Position numbers and translations under genes: made by a program
Assembly (NCBI GenBank): GCA_013140485.1
Contig: JABFSS010000028.1
Location: 1-20,947, forward strand
DNA from: Candidatus Peribacteraceae bacterium
GTDB taxonomy: Bacteria; Patescibacteriota; Gracilibacteria; Peribacterales; Peribacteraceae
Direction of reading: 5' to 3'
DNA: 20,947 bases
In this document: in pieces, positions 14,044-20,574 of the stretch
How the letters are laid out: each line of letters starts with the position of its first letter
How positions within the stretch are numbered: position 1 is the stretch's first letter
Notes under the pieces: generated by a model
The model's database searches: none
The model's input: the letters and a program-made list of their open reading frames with translations, nothing else
What the model was told of the DNA's origin: nothing

Positions 14044-14071
14044 AATATAGCACCGTTTAAACACCTGTCAA
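14044..14071 (-). promoter_or_regulatory. Strong leaderless promoter for the SH3-like gene
   Basis: On the minus strand: TTGACA (14066-14071), 16-nt spacer ending in TGC, TATATT (14044-14049), 6 nt, then ATG at 14037. It is the best sigma-70 match in the window, with a consensus -35 and an extended -10. The spacer holds the palindrome GTTTAAAC (14055-14062), a possible operator. Confidence 0.8.
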
Positions 14072-14077
14072 GCGACG

Positions 14078-14110
14078 AAAAAGGCGCGGAAGCATCCATG
14101 CCTCCGCGCC
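14078..14110 (-). terminator. Rho-independent terminator of the nuclease operon
   Basis: On the minus strand a stem of about 11 bp (14100-14110 with 14083-14093, one G-T wobble) with a 6-nt loop runs into TTTTT. It lies 18 nt after the stop at 14129 and 6 nt before the -35 box of the next promoter, so it insulates the two units. Confidence 0.9.
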
Positions 14111-14128
14111 GTAACGGTGGAGCCTCAA

Positions 14129-14998
14129 TTAGTCGAGGCCAAGGACCGTCAGAGCGAACTTGCCAAAGGCCTCAGAGGTCTTCGGGCCGGCCTTGACGAC
14201 CGGGACGAACGCGTAGTTGTCACCGAACTTCTCGGACTTCGTGGTGAGCGTCCAGGCGTTCTTGCTGTAGCCCGAGCGGAGGTGCCCAATTTTGCGGGCC
14301 GTGAACATGGCCTTGGCGGCGTGCGTGTAGGCCGTGCCCTTCATGCTCCACAGCACGAGCGCGTAGTATTTGCCCTCGCATTCGTAGGGGAACTCGATGT
14401 GGTCGGCGTCGGCAACCTGCGTCGGCTTCTCCACCAGCACGAGCGCCGTGGCGAGACGCTGGAACAACCGGAGCGCCTTGCCCTGACCCGCTTTCGCGGC
14501 GGCTTCGCTGGCCTGCCATTCCTTGTAATCCAAGGTGCCGCCGTGCTTGGCGATTTCCTGCTCCGTATGGGCGAGGATGCCCTGGGCCCCGCCGGCCACC
14601 TTCTCGGCGAACTGGGTTTTCTTGAAACCGAGCACGACGATGCTCAACGGAGCATCTCCGGGAGTGCCGGGCTTGCCCGGGCTGTGGATGACCAGCGATT
14701 GCTTCAGCACAATCTCGCCGGGGTTGAAGATTTCAGACAGGTCACCGACCTTCTGAACGATGTTGATGCGGGGGAGGATGATGTCCTCGAACCCGATGTT
14801 CTGGTCGTCGAAGAGCGGGAGGCTGTCCGTGCGGGCCACCGGGGCGGCCGGCGCATCGACGATGGCGACGGCGGTCACCGGCGGGGTGACGGTCGTCACG
14901 GATTCCACCGTGACTTCGGCAACGGGCGTCGACGACTGTTCGACGACGACTTCGGTAGCGGGGGTTTCGGGGTTGTTGCTGAATGATACTTTACTCAT
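14129..14998 (-). CDS. Partner protein of the DUF2800-like nuclease, possible ssDNA binder
   Basis: 289 residues from ATG 14998 (MSKVSFSNN). Residues 8-60 are a low-complexity Thr/Val/Pro/Glu stretch that is probably disordered. The folded part starts around 68 (GFEDIILPRINIVQKVGDLS, then FNPGEIVL and LSIVVLGFKK) and runs to the end with mixed beta strands. I recall LPR-NIVQ-VG-L proteins in phage and plasmid replication regions. The gene follows the PD-(D/E)XK nuclease by 25 nt; in Gram-positive siphophages the matching place beside a DUF2800 nuclease is held by the DUF2815 ssDNA-binding protein. A ssDNA-binding or recombination-accessory role is therefore inferred from place, not from a motif. 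The A-rich spacer upstream has no Shine-Dalgarno. A terminator follows. Confidence 0.75.
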   Translation of the reverse strand: MSKVSFSNNPETPATEVVVEQSSTPVAEVTVESVTTVTPPVTAVAIVDAPAAPVARTDSLPLFDDQNIGFEDIILPRINIVQKVGDLSEIFNPGEIVLKQSLVIHSPGKPGTPGDAPLSIVVLGFKKTQFAEKVAGGAQGILAHTEQEIAKHGGTLDYKEWQASEAAAKAGQGKALRLFQRLATALVLVEKPTQVADADHIEFPYECEGKYYALVLWSMKGTAYTHAAKAMFTARKIGHLRSGYSKNAWTLTTKSEKFGDNYAFVPVVKAGPKTSEAFGKFALTVLGLD

Positions 14999-15023
14999 GT
15001 GCGTTTTTGGTTTTGTTGTTTGG

Positions 15024-16283
15024 TTACTTCGCAGCAATCTTGCCCTTATCGGACTTCTTAGACTGTCGCAAAAATGCAAAAGGGTTTCCGAGTTCCACGA
15101 CTCCCGCATCGAGCAGGCGCGCGCCGAATTCGTCCACCGTCTTCTCCTTCGAGCCGCGCGGAGCGGCCGTGGAAATCAGGTCCTCCACTGGTCCCAGCGG
15201 GATGTCGAACAGCTTGTCGACCTCGACGTGCATCTCGGTCGGGAGAAATTTCTTGGCCATCTCGGCGAACTTCTGCGGGTCGAGAAGCTTCCGTTTCTGC
15301 ATGCTGACGAGCACATAGCCGTCGGGGACGAAGTCGGTGTTCTCGATGGTCTTCTCGGTGGCCTGCCTTCGGAACGCCTCAGCCCAGGTCTTCGCAACGT
15401 CCGCGAGCCGGAGGCCCATGTCCACGTCGGTCGGGTCAGAAATCGTCGTCGGGTTGACGTTCGCCGGAATCTGGAGCGGCTTGAACTTCTGGCCGAGCTT
15501 AATCATCATTTGCGAAACCGCAGGGCAGCGGCCAACATGCGCGCAAAAGAGACATGTGCCCACGTTAGGCCGCGCCGCCGAGAAGTCGTGCGGAGTCTTC
15601 GCAGCTTCGACAGCGCGACCCACAACCGTGCGAAGGTGCAGATAAAGTTCATCGGTGTTCTTCAGGTCAAACTGGTGCTCCGACTTTTCGTCGATATGGG
15701 GCTGGACGAATCGGACCCAGCATCGCTCCAATTTCGGGAACAGGCGCTTCAGGCCGAGCATGTAGGCGATGCCCTGGAGGTTGTTTTTCGCCTCGGTCAC
15801 CGCGTTACGTCCGAATTTCCAGTCGATGATTTCGGCTTCGCGTTCGTCCGCCGAGACGATTGCAAAATCGAGGTATCCGGCCGTGGTGCCCTCGAAAACT
15901 TGAAAAGTCCTCACGCCCCGGAAGCCGGGGGACACCTGACCGTCGTCCGTGTGGATGTCAAACTGTTCGATGCGGAGGACCTCGACGACAATCACGTCAT
16001 CGTCAATCGGGAGGTAAACTTCCTTGATGGAGCGTCCCCCCGGATACTGACGGGCCCGCTCTTCGGCGAAGTCTACGCACGTCGCTACGGCCATTGCGTG
16101 GGCATCGGTCAAACGGATGTCGTCTTCACCGCGCTCCACGCTGTCGTGCTGAATGGAGCCCATGATGGCCGCTGCGTTGGTGCTCTGGCGATTGGTGAAC
16201 TTCGGACACGCCTCGCGATTTTGGAGGGAGGAGGGAGAGAAGGGATGGTGTATCCGCTCAACGTTAGGCACATCAGTATTCAT
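15024..16283 (-). CDS. PD-(D/E)XK exonuclease, DUF2800/Cas4-AddB-like, with Fe-S Cys set
   Basis: 419 residues from ATG 16283. The N terminus HHPFSPSSLQNREACPKF is typical of DUF2800-like phage exonucleases. The nuclease core shows H46 in GSIQHDSVE, D139 in GYLDF, E151, D154 and K156 in EIIDWKFG, and Q170 with Y174 (LQGIAYML). Four Cys, C26 plus C244-x2-C247-x5-C253, have the one-plus-three spacing that binds a 4Fe-4S cluster in Cas4 and AddB. It probably resects DNA ends for phage recombination or replication. The in-frame extension upstream (TTG at 16322) is not needed. A TTGACA lies 33 nt before the ATG but no good -10 is seen, so the promoter is unresolved. The domain call is strong; polarity and cluster are inferred. 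Confidence 0.87.
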   Translation of the reverse strand: MNTDVPNVERIHHPFSPSSLQNREACPKFTNRQSTNAAAIMGSIQHDSVERGEDDIRLTDAHAMAVATCVDFAEERARQYPGGRSIKEVYLPIDDDVIVVEVLRIEQFDIHTDDGQVSPGFRGVRTFQVFEGTTAGYLDFAIVSADEREAEIIDWKFGRNAVTEAKNNLQGIAYMLGLKRLFPKLERCWVRFVQPHIDEKSEHQFDLKNTDELYLHLRTVVGRAVEAAKTPHDFSAARPNVGTCLFCAHVGRCPAVSQMMIKLGQKFKPLQIPANVNPTTISDPTDVDMGLRLADVAKTWAEAFRRQATEKTIENTDFVPDGYVLVSMQKRKLLDPQKFAEMAKKFLPTEMHVEVDKLFDIPLGPVEDLISTAAPRGSKEKTVDEFGARLLDAGVVELGNPFAFLRQSKKSDKGKIAAK

Positions 16284-16362
16284 GATTTGAAGAAGAGGTG
16301 TGTTGCGAAGCGCGGGTGTCAATCAATTTTCGTTAGACGACATCCGAGCAGTTCATTCTCTT

Positions 16363-16992
16363 TCACGACGCCACCATTCCTTTCGGTGACTCGTCGTTTT
16401 TCACCGTGCGCTTGAACAGGGTGCCAGACGCCTTGTGGAGAATCACAATGCCCTCGGGGTCCAGGAATCCGGGCGCGGCGACGCTGCCGTGCTCTTTGAG
16501 CTGCGCGAGCGCGGCGTCGATGAGGGCCATGTTGAACGGCCCTTCGTAGAGCGTGGGCACCACGTAGCAACACAACGGACCCGCTATCCCGCCGTCGACG
16601 TTTCCTTCAAAGACGCCAGGAATGGAGGGCGTGAGAAGAGACTTCCATCGGCCTACGTTGAACAGGGAAAAACGCTTCTCCGCGACGCTGTAGCGGCGTT
16701 GGATGCCTGCGCCCCACCATTCGCCGAAGTGTCGGCCAGGCCCGAGTTTCAGCAGCTCGGCCTCGTTGTCCTTGCACCAGCGGGCGAACCCGTAGTTGTC
16801 GTCCTCGGGCGTGATGATGCGGTTGCGCGAGCCGATGGTCATCTTCGTGCCCGTCTCGTCGATGAGAATCTGCGCATTCGTGCCGTCGAGTTTCTCGGTC
16901 ACGACAATGTCGCGCATCAGGCGCGCGATTTTCGGGAAGCCGATAAAGTCGCCGGCCTTCGGCAACCCTGCTTGGATATCCGCACCGGTCAC
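16363..16992 (-). CDS. Rnl2-like RNA ligase, compact
   Basis: 209 residues from GTG 16992, which overlaps the preceding stop in GTGA. Nucleotidyltransferase motifs are in order: motif I EKLDGTN with nucleophile K34; Ia-like GSRNR (54-58); III FGEWWG (89-94); IIIa KRFSLFN (106-112); IV EGIVIL (180-185); V LFKRTVK (192-198). This matches the adenylyltransferase domain of Rnl2-type RNA ligases, which seal nicked RNA. The protein ends about ten residues after motif V, so the C-terminal domain of T4 Rnl2 (334 residues in all) is absent. In phages such enzymes repair tRNAs cut by host anticodon nucleases; no kinase/phosphatase partner is visible here. DNA ligase is less likely, as there is no OB domain after motif V. 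Confidence 0.87.
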   Translation of the reverse strand: MTGADIQAGLPKAGDFIGFPKIARLMRDIVVTEKLDGTNAQILIDETGTKMTIGSRNRIITPEDDNYGFARWCKDNEAELLKLGPGRHFGEWWGAGIQRRYSVAEKRFSLFNVGRWKSLLTPSIPGVFEGNVDGGIAGPLCCYVVPTLYEGPFNMALIDAALAQLKEHGSVAAPGFLDPEGIVILHKASGTLFKRTVKNDESPKGMVAS

Positions 16993-17243
16993 TTGGCACC
17001 TCGCTTCCTGTTCCAAGCATTTTGCCGCGCGCGCTCGGCGACTCCCCTCTTCCAAGCTTCTTCTCGTGCCCGTTCGGCTATCCGGCCAAGGTGCGCGTTG
17101 TCCTCTTCGCGGGTCTGCTCCAAGGGGCTGAGCGGACGGCCACGGGTGCCGTAAAGCTGCGCCTGAATTTCCCGACCACTGCAACCGACTTTTCCTTTTT
17201 TGCTCATACGTTTAAGTTTGAATGTTGGGTCTGTGCTACTCAC
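16989..17243 (-). CDS. Small basic Arg-rich protein
   Basis: 84 residues from GTG 17243, or 72 from ATG 17207 (MSKKGKVGCSG). The GTG is favoured because it lies exactly 5 nt after a strong -10 box; from the ATG there would be a leader of roughly 35 nt without a Shine-Dalgarno. The body is basic, with GREIQAQLYGTRGRPLSPLEQ and then two copies of a 13-residue helical block (IAERAREEAWKRG, VAERARQNAWNRK). No known domain is recognised. The repeats resemble amphipathic Arg/Glu helices that could bind nucleic acid or pack together. It ends in a GTGA overlap with the RNA ligase gene, so the two are co-translated. Confidence 0.7.
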   Translation of the reverse strand: MSSTDPTFKLKRMSKKGKVGCSGREIQAQLYGTRGRPLSPLEQTREEDNAHLGRIAERAREEAWKRGVAERARQNAWNRKRGAK

Positions 17244-17248
17244 TACCG

Positions 17249-17276
17249 AGAATATCATGGGATTGGTGTTTGTCAA
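17249..17276 (-). promoter_or_regulatory. Strong promoter for the small basic protein and RNA ligase
   Basis: On the minus strand: TTGACA (17271-17276), 16-nt spacer ending in TGA, TATTCT (17249-17254), 5 nt, then GTG at 17243. It begins 4 nt after the stop codon of the dehydratase gene. The consensus -35 and extended -10 make it one of the two best promoters in the window. Confidence 0.78.
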
Positions 17277-17280
17277 ATCG

Positions 17281-18249
17281 TTAGCGGGCCTCTCGCTCTG
17301 CAAGGAGAATGTCGGCCTTCGTCATCTCGTCAACGAGCATGTAGAAGTCCCAGTTCGGCTTCCACCCGAGCTTCTCGCGAGCCGGTCTTGAATCTCCTAG
17401 CAGCAAATCCACCTCGGTGGGCCGTTCCAAGCGCGCGTCGTAGTCAACGTGCTCTCGCCAGTTGAGTCCCGCGTAGGAAAAGGAGCGCCCCAAAAATTGT
17501 TCGACGGTCCAGGTCTCCCCCGTGGCAATCACGAAGTCGCCGGGCTTGTCCTGCTGGAGCATCGCGTGCATGGCGCGGACATAGTCTCCGGCGAATCCCC
17601 AGTCCCGCTTCGCCGAGAGATTGCCCAGGGAGAGCCGTCGCTGGAGCCCTGCACGAATGCGACCTACCGCCCGCGTGATTTTCCGCGTGACGAACGTCTC
17701 CCCGCGTCGGGGCGATTCGTGGTTGAAAAGAATACCGTTGCTGGCGTGCAGGCCGTAGGCTTCCCGGTAGTTGACCGTGCTGTAGTGGGCGAACACCTTG
17801 GCGCACGCATACGGGCTTCGCGGGTAGAACGGCGTGGTGATGCTCTGCGGCGTCTCCAGCACCTTGCCGAACATCTCCGACGAGCCGGCCTGATAGTAGC
17901 GGGCCTCCGGCGCACAGGTCCGCACCAGTTCGAGCAAACGGAGCGCGCCAAGGCCAGTCACGTCCCCCGTGTAAACGGGCTGGTCGAAGCTCACGCGGAC
18001 GTGAGACTGGGCCGCGAGATTGTAAATCTCGTCAGGCTTCACCTTCAGGAGAAGCTGGGCCATCGCCGTCACGTCCATGAGGTCGCCGTAGTGGAGGTGA
18101 AGCCGGTCGATGATGTGGTCGATGCGACCGGTGTTGAAACTCGACGCGCGGCGGATGGTGCCATGGACCTCGTAGCCGAGATTGAGTAGATGCTCGGAGA
18201 GGTAGGAGCCGTCCTGTCCGGTGATTCCAGTGATGAGAGCTTTTTTCAT
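17281..18249 (-). CDS. gmd: GDP-mannose 4,6-dehydratase
   Basis: 322 residues from ATG 18249 (ATGA overlap with the upstream gene). The NAD(P)-binding Rossmann motif TGITGQDGSYL (7-17), RRASSFNTGRIDH (33-45), NLAAQSHV (77-84), the catalytic GSSEMFG (122-128) with E125, YACAK (Y147, K151) and FNHESPRRGETFVTRKI are all hallmarks of Gmd, an extended SDR enzyme. It converts GDP-D-mannose to GDP-4-keto-6-deoxy-D-mannose, the precursor of GDP-fucose, GDP-rhamnose and related sugars. The next enzyme (epimerase-reductase, RMD or aminotransferase) is not in view. It is somewhat shorter than E. coli Gmd (373 residues). Its job could be to feed the GT4 enzyme or to alter host glycans. Confidence 0.93.
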   Translation of the reverse strand: MKKALITGITGQDGSYLSEHLLNLGYEVHGTIRRASSFNTGRIDHIIDRLHLHYGDLMDVTAMAQLLLKVKPDEIYNLAAQSHVRVSFDQPVYTGDVTGLGALRLLELVRTCAPEARYYQAGSSEMFGKVLETPQSITTPFYPRSPYACAKVFAHYSTVNYREAYGLHASNGILFNHESPRRGETFVTRKITRAVGRIRAGLQRRLSLGNLSAKRDWGFAGDYVRAMHAMLQQDKPGDFVIATGETWTVEQFLGRSFSYAGLNWREHVDYDARLERPTEVDLLLGDSRPAREKLGWKPNWDFYMLVDEMTKADILLAEREAR

Positions 18250-18464
18250 CGGCTGCGAGCGATAAAAGTGTTGATGGCGGTGAGCTCGTCGGCAGTCTTG
18301 CGCCAGATGCGGGCATACTTGATGGCCTCGGACTTGAGTGAGAAGAGCTGTTGTCTGTTGCCCTTGGACACCTCCCATCGGAGCGGCTTGTCGTGCCAGT
18401 CTCCATAGCGGACCGGAGACTTAAGCGGGCGGACTGTTATGGGTCCGATTTGAATTTCTTTCAT
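18246..18464 (-). CDS. Small protein of unknown function upstream of gmd
   Basis: 72 residues from ATG 18464: MKEIQIGPITVRPLKSPVRYGDWHDKPLRWEVSKGNR, then QQLFSLKSEAIKYARIWRKTADELTAINTFIARSR. The first half is beta-like and the second is a positively charged helix; the RWEV to SEA-KYA pattern resembles short phage proteins of the DUF2188/AP2-like kind, but the match is too loose to name. A GTG at 18488 would add eight residues and overlap the helicase gene, but ATG 18464 lies 5 nt after a -10 box. Its stop overlaps the gmd start in ATGA. Confidence 0.68.
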   Translation of the reverse strand: MKEIQIGPITVRPLKSPVRYGDWHDKPLRWEVSKGNRQQLFSLKSEAIKYARIWRKTADELTAINTFIARSR

Positions 18465-18469
18465 GGGTA

Positions 18470-18498
18470 AAGGTAGCTCACGCTTCACCCGCTGTCAA
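18470..18498 (-). promoter_or_regulatory. Leaderless promoter for the gmd operon
   Basis: On the minus strand: TTGACA (18493-18498), 17-nt spacer, TACCTT (18470-18475), 5 nt, then ATG at 18464. It lies across the end of the helicase gene. The -35 is consensus and the -10 keeps TAnnnT, but there is no TGn element. Confidence 0.6.
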
Positions 18499-20001
18499 TG
18501 TCTGCAATGAGCGTTCGGTTAGCGGGAGGTTGGTCGTCCAGAGGTCGCCGTCGTTCAGCGCGTCGAGCTGATTCAGTTTTTGCGAGAGCGTCTTGTGGGC
18601 CTTGACCTCGACGGTGCCGGCGGCCAGGATGACGCGGTAGAGCGACACCGACTTGCCCCCGGCGCGCGGGAACCGGCCGCAGATTTGCCGGAACATGGAC
18701 GCGCTGTTTGGCATGCTGACCGCGCCGAGCCGAGGATAGTTGCCCGTGAGGTCGTGCAACGAGATGCTGACTCCGCCGGCCTGATTGTTCAACAGGATGC
18801 CGCGCTCCGTCTCCGACTGCACGGCGTCAATCATTTCCTGGCGTCGCCTCTGCCCCGCTGCGCCGACCTGCGTTCCGTCGATGCGACATCGTAGTTTCAA
18901 ACGCTTCTGCAATTCGTCCAAGGTCGCCGTGAAGTTCACGAAGATGCCCACGGTTTTCCCGGCGGCGATGGCGTCGTGGTAGACTTCCTCGAAAAGCGGG
19001 ACCTTGAGCAGTTCGATTTCCTGCTTCGCGCGGAGCACGCGAGTCAGCGGACCTTCGATGTCTTTTTCCTTGCGGTCATTGAGCTCGCGGATTGCTTCGT
19101 CCATTTCCGCGTAAAGCTCGTTGATTCTGTCGGCCTCCTTGAGGTCGTAGAGCTCGGCCGTGATTTGGCATTTCGGGAACTGGTCGCCCAGGTCCGTGAT
19201 GCGGACACGCACGCCTCGTTCCGGGAAAATCTCCGCGTGTAGTTGCGCCATGCGTTCGCGCCGGAGTATCTCGCTCCCTCCGAACTCAAACCCACCAAAA
19301 GGAGATTTTCGACAGCCCATCTTGAAAGCCCACTTGTAAAACCCGGGCGTGTGTTGACGGTCGACGAGCGCGTGGAGACCCAGCGCGTAACCAAGCGCGC
19401 GAAAGTTGAGAGGCGAATCCCCCACTGTAGCCGACGCGCCCAGTGTCGCGATGCCCTGGCGCTTCGCACCGATGAGTAAATCCGCGTTAAGCGAGTCAGT
19501 TCCGCCACAACGGTGGACCTCATCAAAAAGTATGAGCCGGATGTTCGGGTGCCAGATGAATTTTCCGTAGTCATGTTTGACCTTCTTGACCTTGACGCAG
19601 TGGATGCCGATGGGATGGTGTGGGCAGCGGAGCGGGTCTTCCGGTTTCACCGGGAGTTGGCACTGCGTGCATTCGAGAGACGTCTCGGATTTACCTGTAG
19701 GCATGTTCTCCCACGTGCCCCATGGGGTGCGACCCGTGCGCAACATCTCGTAGTTCATCACGTCGAAGTCCGTCCCCAAGTGTGCGCCCGCGCGCCGCCA
19801 GGACGTGATGGAAATCTGCGGGCAGACCACGAGCGTGGGAAGGTTCAGCGCACGAACGACCGCGCCGCCGATAAAGGTCTTGCCGACGCCCATGTCCGAC
19901 CCGTCCAGGGCCGCGCCATTGCGCGTCAGGACGTCCAGCAGGTGCGACGCTGCGGGGATTTGATACTGGAGCAGACCTGTCGGGTCAATTGCCGGGGGCA
20001 T
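18478..20001 (-). CDS. SF2 (SNF2/DEAD-like) helicase with zinc insert
   Basis: A 507-residue protein. Walker A GSDMGVGKT (34-42), motif Ia-like TLVVCPQIS, motif II DEVH (160-163), motif III GASATVG (188-194) and motif VI QICGRFPR (439-446) give a complete superfamily 2 core. Between motifs Ia and II is an insert with C111-x2-C114 and C126 with H129/C135, a probable zinc finger. Motif VI and the layout resemble the SNF2-type helicases often found near DUF2800 and polymerase genes in siphophages. It probably remodels or unwinds DNA during phage replication or recombination. The start overlaps the preceding gene by 17 nt; there is no Shine-Dalgarno. Confidence 0.9.
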   Translation of the reverse strand: MPPAIDPTGLLQYQIPAASHLLDVLTRNGAALDGSDMGVGKTFIGGAVVRALNLPTLVVCPQISITSWRRAGAHLGTDFDVMNYEMLRTGRTPWGTWENMPTGKSETSLECTQCQLPVKPEDPLRCPHHPIGIHCVKVKKVKHDYGKFIWHPNIRLILFDEVHRCGGTDSLNADLLIGAKRQGIATLGASATVGDSPLNFRALGYALGLHALVDRQHTPGFYKWAFKMGCRKSPFGGFEFGGSEILRRERMAQLHAEIFPERGVRVRITDLGDQFPKCQITAELYDLKEADRINELYAEMDEAIRELNDRKEKDIEGPLTRVLRAKQEIELLKVPLFEEVYHDAIAAGKTVGIFVNFTATLDELQKRLKLRCRIDGTQVGAAGQRRRQEMIDAVQSETERGILLNNQAGGVSISLHDLTGNYPRLGAVSMPNSASMFRQICGRFPRAGGKSVSLYRVILAAGTVEVKAHKTLSQKLNQLDALNDGDLWTTNLPLTERSLQTLTAGEA

Positions 20002-20257
20002 GAGCGCAACAAGAGTTGTGTGGGAATGTCACGTCGCCCTCGCAGGCCGAACATCGCCAGGAAATGAATTCGAGGTCGTAGAGTTCGCGATGTGGCAACA
20101 CCCGTCGAACAAATCGGCGGGTCCACTTCAACCGACGCTTGCGGGACCAGCTACGGCGAAGCTCCGGGACCATGAAGAGATACGCCATCTCATGGGGATG
20201 GGAAATCCAGTTTGGATTGATGCGACCTCGGTTGATTGGTAAAAGGACCTCACTCAC
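19985..20257 (-). CDS. Small basic protein with C-terminal Cys cluster
   Basis: 90 residues from GTG 20257. The GTG makes a GTGA overlap with the preceding gene and has a good Shine-Dalgarno; an ATG two codons upstream (20263) would have that Shine-Dalgarno almost touching it. The middle is very basic (ELRRSWSRKRRLKWTRRFVRRV), followed by a hydrophobic segment and a possible metal site, CSACEGDVTFPHNSCCAH. A nucleic-acid-binding protein with a zinc knuckle is likely, but the family is not known to me. It leads directly into the SF2 helicase gene, with a 17-nt overlap, so the two may work together. Confidence 0.7.
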   Translation of the reverse strand: MSEVLLPINRGRINPNWISHPHEMAYLFMVPELRRSWSRKRRLKWTRRFVRRVLPHRELYDLEFISWRCSACEGDVTFPHNSCCAHAPGN

Positions 20258-20574
20258 GGGCATCCCTCCGGGGAAAAGTTTTTGGGGAACTCGGCCAACG
20301 AGTGCATCTCGTCCTCATTTGATTCAGGGGCGTGGATGCGGACCTCCGAACCAATCAGATACCGCACCCGCCAGACCCGGCCGGTGAGTTTGCGGACCCA
20401 GTAGGACCCGTCCAGAGGGAATCCCTCCGAGTCTACCGCCCTCGCCCAGCTCACGACAGTCATAAACCGCTTCATGATACGGGCTGCCCGTTCCGGGTTG
20501 CGCTCCGGGCCGCTGGTGCGCCGTATCAGGGCAGACAGGATGGCGCGGTGCCACGGGCTCTTGTAGGGATTCAT
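20254..20574 (-). CDS. Small protein of unknown function
   Basis: A 106-residue protein. A basic N-terminal helix region (MNPYKSPWHRAILSALIRRTSGPERNPERAARIMKRF) is followed by a beta-like half (VDSEGFPLDGSYWVRKLTGRVWRVRYLIGSEVRIHAPESNEDEM). No family is recognised. The start is fixed by an ATGA overlap with the preceding frameshifted gene, the end by a GTGA overlap with the next gene. It belongs to the same unit as the SF2 helicase. Confidence 0.68.
   Translation of the reverse strand: MNPYKSPWHRAILSALIRRTSGPERNPERAARIMKRFMTVVSWARAVDSEGFPLDGSYWVRKLTGRVWRVRYLIGSEVRIHAPESNEDEMHSLAEFPKNFSPEGCP
20265..20269 (-). promoter_or_regulatory. Shine-Dalgarno GGAGG deciding a GTG start
   Basis: GGAGG on the minus strand, 7 nt before GTG 20257. 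It is the best ribosome-binding site in the window, where most starts have none, and it favours GTG 20257 over ATG 20263. Confidence 0.65.

Noticed and set aside
7077..14062. GTTTAAAC palindrome seen three times (7077, 10272, 14055) as a possible shared operator
   Set aside because: Two copies lie inside genes and encode the same Phe-Lys codons, so they are probably chance. Only the copy in the promoter spacer at 14055-14062 is worth considering.
16284..16328. TTGACA upstream of the nuclease gene as a sixth leaderless promoter
   Set aside because: No TAnnnT box occurs at a usable distance, and the -35-like box is 33 nt from the ATG. It is left unassigned.
14760..16415. Long plus-strand reading frame of 551 codons
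   Set aside because: It lies antisense to the Cas4-like nuclease and its partner, both with recognised motifs or a fitting gene layout. Its product is Val/Arg/Leu-rich without any domain, as expected from GC-rich antisense sequence.
16319..16573. 84-codon minus-strand frame at the end of the RNA ligase gene
   Set aside because: It lies in another frame over ligase motifs IV and V, is Arg/His-rich and has no features of its own.
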